Positions 1 through 5,297 of a stretch of 5,297 nucleotides of DNA are shown here, piece by piece. Origin of the DNA: CAYTXJ01 sp965613025 (GTDB taxonomy: Bacteria > Desulfobacterota > DSM-4660 > Desulfatiglandales > JALVMZ01); NCBI GenBank assembly GCA_965613025.1, contig CBFDUE010000127.1, positions 1 through 5,297 of the forward strand, given 5' to 3'. The first letter of the stretch is position 1. Each line of letters opens with the position of its first letter. Position numbers and translations under genes: made by a program. The notes beneath the pieces were generated by a model. The model made no database searches. It saw only the letters and a list, made by a program, of their open reading frames with translations, and was not told the DNA's origin.

Positions 1-70
1 TTTTCAAGCAGAAGACGGCATACGAGATCATGCCTAGTCTCGTGGGCTCGGAGATGTGTATAAGAGACAG
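1..70 (+). other. Illumina/Nextera P7 sequencing adapter (contamination, not genomic)
   Basis: Bases 5-28 match the Illumina P7 flow-cell primer. Bases 29-36 (CATGCCTA) are an 8-base i7 index, which I recall as the adapter-strand form of Nextera N706. Bases 37-51 are the Nextera Read 2 adapter (GTCTCGTGGGCTCGG) and 52-70 are the Tn5 mosaic end. The order is exactly that of a library molecule. The four T's at 1-4 fit the complement of the A run that often follows when a read passes through the end of an adapter, so this looks like an untrimmed read-through assembled into the contig end. Biological sequence begins at about 71. Translated in the frame of the downstream gene, this stretch gives a spurious N-terminus containing VGSEMCIRDR, a peptide I recognise as a recurring adapter artefact in protein databases. 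Confidence 0.98.
52..70 (+). other. Tn5 mosaic end (19 bp), library-preparation transposon end
   Basis: The 19 bases AGATGTGTATAAGAGACAG are the hyperactive Tn5 mosaic end used in tagmentation. It is continuous with the Nextera Read 2 adapter at 37-51, so it comes from library construction and is not evidence of a transposon in the organism. Its last base marks the tagmentation junction with genomic DNA at 70/71. Confidence 0.97.
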
Positions 71-71
71 A

Positions 72-3000
72 CAAGATGCAATTGAAAAGGCCATAAAAGG
101 TGAACATTTTGTTATCACAAGCGGCACAGGCTCAGGAAAGAGCCTCACATATTTTATTCCCATATTCAACTATATTCTAAGCTCTGAAACAACAGAGGCA
201 AAGGTATATGCTATAATAGTCTATCCTATGAATGCCCTTGTAAATTCCCAGTTTGAATCACTGCTTAGATTAAAAAGAGGCTATGAAAAGCGATCTGGAA
301 ATGGCTTTCCTATAAAATTTGAAAAATACACTGGGCAAGAAAAAGAAGAGATTAAGATAAATATTCAGAAATCCCCGCCACACATACTTCTTACCAATTT
401 TGTAATGCTGGAACTTATGCTTGTTCGTCCACAGGAACGCCTATTTGTTGATAAGGCCACCACTGGACTTAGATTCCTTGTCGTAGATGAACTTCATACC
501 TACAGAGGAAGGCAAGGGGCAGATGTAGCCTTGCTTATCCGAAGATTAAGGGAGCGGTGTGGTAATCCTGATCTTCTATGTATGGGAACAAGTGCTACCA
601 TGATCTCTGAAGATGGTCTAAATGCAGAGCAGAGAAGAAAGGCTGTTTCAGACTTTGCAAGTAATTTCTTTGGAATCCGTTTACCACCTGAAAATATAAT
701 TGAAGAGACACTCAAAACTGTTACAGATCTATCTATTGAACCGTCTCCTGAAAGCCTAAAAGATGCAATCCTGTCTCCTATACCAGATAATATTAATGAA
801 TTTCTTAAAAATCCATTGATTACATGGATTGAATATAATTTTGGCCTTGAAAGGGATTCAGAAGGAAGACTCAGGAGAAGATCTCCTATCAGCCTTAATG
901 AAGGAGCTGGCAAACTTTCCAAGCTAACAGGGGTGCCCATTAAAAAATGTGAAGAGGTATTAAGGGAGATCTTTCTGAAAGGATCTAAGATGAGGCTTCC
1001 TGATGGAAGCCCTCTTTTTGCATTCAAGTTACATCAATTTATTTCGCAGGGTAGATCCATATATGCCACCCTTGAATCCAGTTCCAAAAGATACCTTACA
1101 ATAGATCCACAGTATTATGCACCCGGAAAGGAAGTCAGGATCCTGTTTCCACTACTATTTTGTAGATCCTGTGGAAAGGAATACTATTGTGTAATAAAGG
1201 ATAATAAACAGGGGAGGTTATATCCATCTGAACCAGATGCAGATCGCTTAGATGAAGACTTAGAGAAGGGATACATCACCATATTTGAAGACGATATTAA
1301 CTGGGCTCCAACCCCTGAAAACCTGCCTGATGCCTGGCTCACAAGTAATGGAAAGATCAAGAAGGATTACAAATCCCATATCCCTAAGGAGGTATGGGTC
1401 TTACCAGATGGGAGTCTATCAAACACACAAAAAGAGGGTTACTTAAAGGCATGGTTTCAACCTACCCCTTTTATGCTCTGTCTTAATTGCGGAGAGTCTT
1501 ATACAAGGCGAGACAAGAATGATTTTCGCAAACTCGCTGGATTGTCAAGTGGTGGCAGAAGCACATCAACAACAATTGTATCGCTTTTGACTCTAAAGCA
1601 TGCCCCAACTGGCGAAATAGAGGATGAGGCATGTAAGATACTGAGCTTTACTGATAATAGACAAGATGCAGCACTTCAGGCAGGCCATTTTAATGATTTT
1701 GTGAATGTTACCAGACTCAGGTCAGCCATATATAAAGCAGTAGAGAGATATGATGCACTCAGGTTTGATGAGATTGCCCAAAAGACTGTTGAATGCATGG
1801 ATATAGAGATTAATGATATCTCCAGATATGAACATCCTCTTGAGCCAGACTCAAAGCAGGCAAAAGATACCCTGAGGGTATTTCAGGAACTGATTGAATA
1901 CCGTATCTATGAGGACCTAAGAAGAGGGTGGCGGGTGGTGCAACCAAACCTTGAACAATCAGGGCTATTGAAGATCCGTTACTTGGGCCTTGATGAACTT
2001 TGCAATAAAGATCCTGTCTGGAAAAATCTTGCTCCTATTTTCAAATTAACTCCTCAGAGACGAAAAGAGTTACTAATAGGCTTTTTAGATCATCTTAGGC
2101 GAAATCTTGCTATTGATGCACGATTTTTAAAAGAGGATGAACAGGAGCGACTAAAGAGGCGTGTGGATGAATACATAAATGAAGATTGGGGGTTTAATAA
2201 AAATGAAAGCCTAAGGACAGCAATAAGATTCATCCTCCCTCCAGATAGTGTAAAGGAAAGATATAGAGAAAAGAGTATGGCAAAGACAAGTGCAATTGGC
2301 CATTATTTTAGGAGAGCTCTTAATATTAAAGATTCTTATGAAGATTTTATCCTGAAGTTCATAGATATCCTATGTAGCTATGGAATCTTAAGAAAAAAGA
2401 GTGAAAACGGTAGATATTACATACAGCTATCTCCAACCATCCTTTCTTGGGAAAAGGGCGATGGAACCCCACCTCCGCCTGATCCTGTATATTCAAGGCA
2501 GATTATAAGCCCCAATTATATGAGACTTGAAAAGGAGGCAAATAGATTTTTCAGGCGCTTCTATAAAGAGGCACAGGCCTTTATCAAAGACAAATCTGCT
2601 AAAGAACACACTGCCCAGATATCCTATGAAGAAAGACAGAAGTGTGAGTCAGATTTTAGCTCAGGCAGACTCTCTTGTCTTTTCTGTTCTCCTACTATGG
2701 AACTTGGCATAGACATCTCTGATCTTCAGCTCGTGCATATGAGAAATGTGCCTCCAACGCCAGCAAACTATGCCCAAAGAAGCGGAAGGGCTGGCAGAAA
2801 AGGAGATCCAGCCCTGATTATAACCTTCTGTGCATCTGGGAGCGGACATGATCAATATTTCTTTAACCAAAGAGATGAGATGGTCTCTGGCACTGTGCGA
2901 CCACCAAAGATTGATCTTGGAAATGAGGCCCTCCTAAAAGCACACATTCATGCAATATGGCTTTCAGAGACAGGTATTGATCTTGGTAAATCAATAGAGG

Positions 3001-4883
3001 AGATTTTGGATATAGATGATCAAAACGCCAACTTCCCTTTAAAGGAGGAGATAAAGGCGCATATTCTTCTATCTGATAATAGGATCAGAGAATGTCTAAA
3101 AAGAGTCAAAGAGATTTTAAGGGATTTAAATCTCTCTGAGACTGAATCTGAATGGTATTCAGATGAATGGATTGAAGATGTGCTAAAGAGTGCTCCAGCT
3201 TCATTTGATGCCTCATTTGACCGATGGAGGGAATTATATCGTGCTGCTATTAATCAATTAATGGAATCTCAGTTGGTATTGTTCCGCTCCAGAAATACAA
3301 AAGAACAAGAAAGAGCAAAAAGAAGACAAGATGAAGCAAACAGGCAAAGAAATCTGCTTTTAAATATAGGAACAACCAAGGAAGAGTCAGACTTTTACCC
3401 TTATCGCTATCTTGCAAGTGAAGGATTCCTTCCTGGATACAACTTTCCAAAATTACCAGTGAGGGCATACATCCCTAAGGATCAAGGGGAATATATTTCA
3501 AGGCCAAGATTTTTGGCAATAACTGAATTTGGCCCTGAAAACATCATCTATCATCAAGGCACTATGTATAGGGTAGAAAGGCTTATCTCATCACCAGGTG
3601 GTCTTAAATCCCATAGATTAAGGGCAAAGGTATGCAACATCTGTGGGTATTTCCATGTGGATGAAAGAGTGGATATATGTGAGAATTGCTCATCCAAGAT
3701 GGACGCATCCACAAGTAAGCTTCTCTCCCTTCTGGATATGCCAAATGTAAGGACCGTGCAAAGGGAAAGGATCACATGTGATGAAGAAGAACGCCTGCGA
3801 ATGGGTTATAATACCAGCATCCATTTCCAGTATGCACCTCTACCAGAGGGAAAAAAGAGGATCTTTATTGCAGAGACAAATGATACACAGAATAATCCGA
3901 TCCTTAAGCTGATATATGCACCTGCTGCAAACCTCTATCGCATAAATCATGGATGGCGTTCATCCCTTGAAGGTGATCAAGGCTTTTCTCTTGAATTAAA
4001 CACAGGGGAATGGCTCTCAAGAAAGAAAAAGGAAAAACTTATCAAAGATACAGGACATCAGCACCATATTGAAAACATAAAGCTCTTTGTAAAAGACACT
4101 GCCAATATGCTTCTGGTATATCCTGTTTCAGAAGAGATAGAATGGAATGAAGGGCTTCTTATAACCCTTCAATATGCATTGCAAAGAGGGATTGAGGAGC
4201 TATATCAGATTGAAGAATCTGAGATTGCTTCTGAAAGGATCGGTTCAGAATCTTACAGGGCAATATTACTCTGGGAGGCATCAGAGGGAGGTGCAGGTGT
4301 CTTAAGAAGACTTGTAGATGAAAGGGATGCTGTAGCCCAGATCGCTTCTCTTGCCCTTAAAAGATGTCACTTTACGATTCCAGATCTAAACGACACCAAA
4401 GAGGACTGCTCAAAGGCATGTTATGGATGTCTGCTATCCTACTCAAACCAGAGAGATCATGAAAGCATAGACAGACACATAATAAAGCCCATACTTGATC
4501 TATTAAGAACAAGTTCAACATTTCCAATAAAGAAAGGCCATGATTATGAAACACACTACAGATGGCTTAAAGGGCTAACAGATTCAAGGTCAGAGCTTGA
4601 AAGAAGACTGCTTCATATCCTGTATGAGACAAAGAGAAGACTCCCAGATGATGCCCAAAAACCCCTTTCAGATTATCCCTGTATCCCAGATTTTTTCTTT
4701 GAGCCCAATGTCTGTGTATTCTGTGATGGCTCTGTGCACGATGAACCATCGCAAAGGGAAAAGGACAGAAGGATCAGACAGGAACTAAAGGAGATGGGTT
4801 ATAGGGTAATTGTAATAAGATACGATAAGGATCTGGAAGATCAGATCCGCTCATATCCAGAGATCTTTGGAAAAGGGAAATAA
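72..4883 (+). CDS. Large DEAD/DEAH (YprA/MrfA-like) helicase with DUF1998 domain and C-terminal nuclease-like domain, 5'-truncated
   Basis: Predicted superfamily 2 ATP-dependent DNA helicase or translocase; the role is probably DNA processing in a defence system (inferred). Residues are numbered from the ATG at 30, which lies in adapter; the genuine protein begins at about residue 15, near the expected Q-motif glutamine, so everything upstream of the first RecA domain is missing. Visible motifs: Walker A SGTGSGKS 31-38, Ia YPMNAL 65-70, TN 122-123, Walker B-type DELH 153-156, III SAT 188-190, SFTDNRQDA 539-547, V MELGID 890-895, VI QRSGRAGR 916-923. Cysteine pairs 378/381 with 484/487, and 1202/1205 with 1217/1220, look like zinc sites. 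A charged, probably helical segment lies at about 1086-1113. The DUF1998/MZB domain (about 1358-1475) has EASEGGAG 1416-1423 and Cys 1446, 1460, 1464, 1467. The tail (1521-1617) resembles a PD-(D/E)XK or Vsr/DUF559 nuclease: IPDFFF 1552-1557, CDGSVHD 1565-1571, then GYRVIVIRYD. DISARM places helicase and DUF1998 on separate proteins (DrmA, DrmB), and DruE of Druantia is another large relative, so no symbol is assigned. The frame is intact to TAA at 4881, 4 bases before the next gene. Confidence 0.93.
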   Translation, partial: QDAIEKAIKGEHFVITSGTGSGKSLTYFIPIFNYILSSETTEAKVYAIIVYPMNALVNSQFESLLRLKRGYEKRSGNGFPIKFEKYTGQEKEEIKINIQKSPPHILLTNFVMLELMLVRPQERLFVDKATTGLRFLVVDELHTYRGRQGADVALLIRRLRERCGNPDLLCMGTSATMISEDGLNAEQRRKAVSDFASNFFGIRLPPENIIEETLKTVTDLSIEPSPESLKDAILSPIPDNINEFLKNPLITWIEYNFGLERDSEGRLRRRSPISLNEGAGKLSKLTGVPIKKCEEVLREIFLKGSKMRLPDGSPLFAFKLHQFISQGRSIYATLESSSKRYLTIDPQYYAPGKEVRILFPLLFCRSCGKEYYCVIKDNKQGRLYPSEPDADRLDEDLEKGYITIFEDDINWAPTPENLPDAWLTSNGKIKKDYKSHIPKEVWVLPDGSLSNTQKEGYLKAWFQPTPFMLCLNCGESYTRRDKNDFRKLAGLSSGGRSTSTTIVSLLTLKHAPTGEIEDEACKILSFTDNRQDAALQAGHFNDFVNVTRLRSAIYKAVERYDALRFDEIAQKTVECMDIEINDISRYEHPLEPDSKQAKDTLRVFQELIEYRIYEDLRRGWRVVQPNLEQSGLLKIRYLGLDELCNKDPVWKNLAPIFKLTPQRRKELLIGFLDHLRRNLAIDARFLKEDEQERLKRRVDEYINEDWGFNKNESLRTAIRFILPPDSVKERYREKSMAKTSAIGHYFRRALNIKDSYEDFILKFIDILCSYGILRKKSENGRYYIQLSPTILSWEKGDGTPPPPDPVYSRQIISPNYMRLEKEANRFFRRFYKEAQAFIKDKSAKEHTAQISYEERQKCESDFSSGRLSCLFCSPTMELGIDISDLQLVHMRNVPPTPANYAQRSGRAGRKGDPALIITFCASGSGHDQYFFNQRDEMVSGTVRPPKIDLGNEALLKAHIHAIWLSETGIDLGKSIEEILDIDDQNANFPLKEEIKAHILLSDNRIRECLKRVKEILRDLNLSETESEWYSDEWIEDVLKSAPASFDASFDRWRELYRAAINQLMESQLVLFRSRNTKEQERAKRRQDEANRQRNLLLNIGTTKEESDFYPYRYLASEGFLPGYNFPKLPVRAYIPKDQGEYISRPRFLAITEFGPENIIYHQGTMYRVERLISSPGGLKSHRLRAKVCNICGYFHVDERVDICENCSSKMDASTSKLLSLLDMPNVRTVQRERITCDEEERLRMGYNTSIHFQYAPLPEGKKRIFIAETNDTQNNPILKLIYAPAANLYRINHGWRSSLEGDQGFSLELNTGEWLSRKKKEKLIKDTGHQHHIENIKLFVKDTANMLLVYPVSEEIEWNEGLLITLQYALQRGIEELYQIEESEIASERIGSESYRAILLWEASEGGAGVLRRLVDERDAVAQIASLALKRCHFTIPDLNDTKEDCSKACYGCLLSYSNQRDHESIDRHIIKPILDLLRTSSTFPIKKGHDYETHYRWLKGLTDSRSELERRLLHILYETKRRLPDDAQKPLSDYPCIPDFFFEPNVCVFCDGSVHDEPSQREKDRRIRQELKEMGYRVIVIRYDKDLEDQIRSYPEIFGKGK
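4872..4878 (+). promoter_or_regulatory. Possible weak ribosome binding site for the SNF2-like gene
   Basis: AAAGGGA ends 9 bases before the ATG at 4888 and lies inside the last codons of the upstream helicase gene. It is only a partial match to a Shine-Dalgarno sequence. With a 4-base gap between the genes, translation could be coupled to the upstream frame. It supports ATG 4888 as the start, but weakly. Confidence 0.35.
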
Positions 4884-4887
4884 CACC

Positions 4888-5297
4888 ATGAGTCATCTTA
4901 GCATCGGATCAATTGTGAAATGCAGAGGCCGTCAATGGGTTGTTATCCCATCTGATGATAGAGATCTCATTATGCTTCGGCCTCTGGCAGGAAGCGATCA
5001 TGAGATCTGCGGAATCCACAAAGAGCTTTCAAATCTTGGCCTTGATCGGATTGAACCAGCCCAATTCTCTCCTCCAACCCCTGATGATGTGGGTGATTCA
5101 GTGGGCTCAAAGCTACTTTGGAATTCTGCCCGCCTCATACTAAGGGACGGTGCAGCACCATTTAGATCACTTGGAAGGGTATCAGTAAGACCAAGGCCAT
5201 ATCAGTTTGTCCCCCTTCTTATGGCTCTTAGACTTGACCCCATCCGTATGCTCATCGCAGATGATGTGGGAATCGGAAAGACCATAGAGGCACTTCT
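4888..5297 (+). CDS. SNF2-like helicase/ATPase, N-terminal part (runs off window)
   Basis: The first 136 residues of a predicted SNF2-type (superfamily 2) DNA translocase; the 3' part lies beyond the window. The protein opens MSHLSIGSIVKCRGRQWVVIP, a short beta-rich N-terminal domain (about 1-60) that recalls the small barrel-like region ahead of DISARM-type and RapA-like SNF2 proteins. Then come RPRPYQ (101-106), the equivalent of the Q motif, and LIADDVGIGKTIEAL (122-136), the Walker A motif with Lys131 and Thr132. Classical SNF2 proteins have DEMGLGKT here; DDVGIGKT is a variant. ATG 4888 is the first ATG in this frame, which is closed upstream by TAA at 4816-4818; a TTG at 4867 is the only alternative noticed, and it would overlap the upstream gene. 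The gene starts 4 bases after the DUF1998 helicase on the same strand, so the two are very probably one operon. The Walker B and helicase C-terminal motifs cannot be seen. The ATPase family call is firm; DrmD-like membership is an inference, so no symbol is given. Confidence 0.9.
   Translation, partial: MSHLSIGSIVKCRGRQWVVIPSDDRDLIMLRPLAGSDHEICGIHKELSNLGLDRIEPAQFSPPTPDDVGDSVGSKLLWNSARLILRDGAAPFRSLGRVSVRPRPYQFVPLLMALRLDPIRMLIADDVGIGKTIEAL

Noticed and set aside
52..70. Tn5 mosaic end as evidence for a natural transposon
   Set aside because: It is directly continuous with Nextera Read 2, index and P7 sequences, so it comes from library preparation. No transposase gene or second end is present.
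69..80. Twelve-base match AGACAAGATGCA at 69-80 and 1659-1670, considered as a recombination or misassembly repeat
   Set aside because: Two of the bases at the first copy belong to the adapter, so the genomic match is only 10 bases. Both copies encode QDA in unrelated contexts (QDAIEKA and RQDAALQ), and it does not extend.
500..1027. 175-codon open frame on the minus strand
   Set aside because: It lies wholly inside the large helicase gene, antisense to conserved motif regions. Its translation is Ser/Leu/Arg-rich with no recognisable domain and it has no convincing ribosome binding site. It is a shadow of the real gene.
2527..2870. Short overlapping frames on both strands (61 codons +, 69 codons -) around helicase motifs V and VI
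   Set aside because: Both overlap the best-conserved part of the helicase (MELGID, QRSGRAGR) in other frames and show no domain of their own.
4884..4887. Terminator or promoter between the two genes
   Set aside because: The gap is only 4 bases with no hairpin or T run, and the start of the second gene fits co-transcription with the first.
4940..5143. 67-codon + strand frame starting at 4940
   Set aside because: It overlaps the SNF2-like gene in another frame. The SNF2-like frame carries clear family motifs (PYQ and Walker A) and stays open to the window edge, so the 4940 frame is not coding.

Overview
The window is a contig end, probably from a shotgun or metagenome assembly. Its first 70 bases are not biological. 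They are an Illumina/Nextera P7 adapter (P7 flow-cell sequence, an 8-base i7 index, the transposase Read 2 adapter and the Tn5 mosaic end), preceded by a short T run. Genomic sequence starts at about base 71, already inside a gene. Only two genes are present, both on the + strand, both incomplete, and only 4 bases apart.

Region 72-4883 encodes about 1,603 genuine residues of a very large superfamily 2 helicase of the YprA/MrfA type. It has two RecA domains, zinc-knuckle cysteine pairs, a DUF1998 (MrfA zinc-binding, MZB) domain with its four cysteines, and a C-terminal domain that looks like a PD-(D/E)XK or Vsr/DUF559-type endonuclease. The true N-terminus is lost. The apparent start codon and the first 14 residues of the long reading frame are translated adapter.

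Region 4888-5297 encodes the first 136 residues of a second helicase-like protein. It has a small N-terminal domain, then a PYQ motif and a Walker A motif (DDVGIGKT) of the SNF2 type. The window ends just after the Walker A motif.

A large DUF1998 helicase followed directly by a SNF2-like ATPase recalls DISARM and related antiviral defence loci that combine YprA-family and SNF2 helicases. The most economical reading is a fragment of a DISARM-related anti-phage or anti-plasmid operon. One protein may fuse roles that DISARM splits between DrmA (helicase) and DrmB (DUF1998), with a nuclease domain added. Defence is an inference: no methyltransferase, phospholipase D protein, integrase or phage gene is visible here to confirm it.

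The host cannot be named. Base composition is moderately AT-rich (about 40% GC by eye), with frequent AGA/AGG arginine and ATA isoleucine codons. This is common in many thermophilic or anaerobic bacteria and in archaea, but is not diagnostic. No RNA gene, CRISPR array, insertion sequence, promoter or terminator is supported, and there is no gene-free stretch longer than the adapter.
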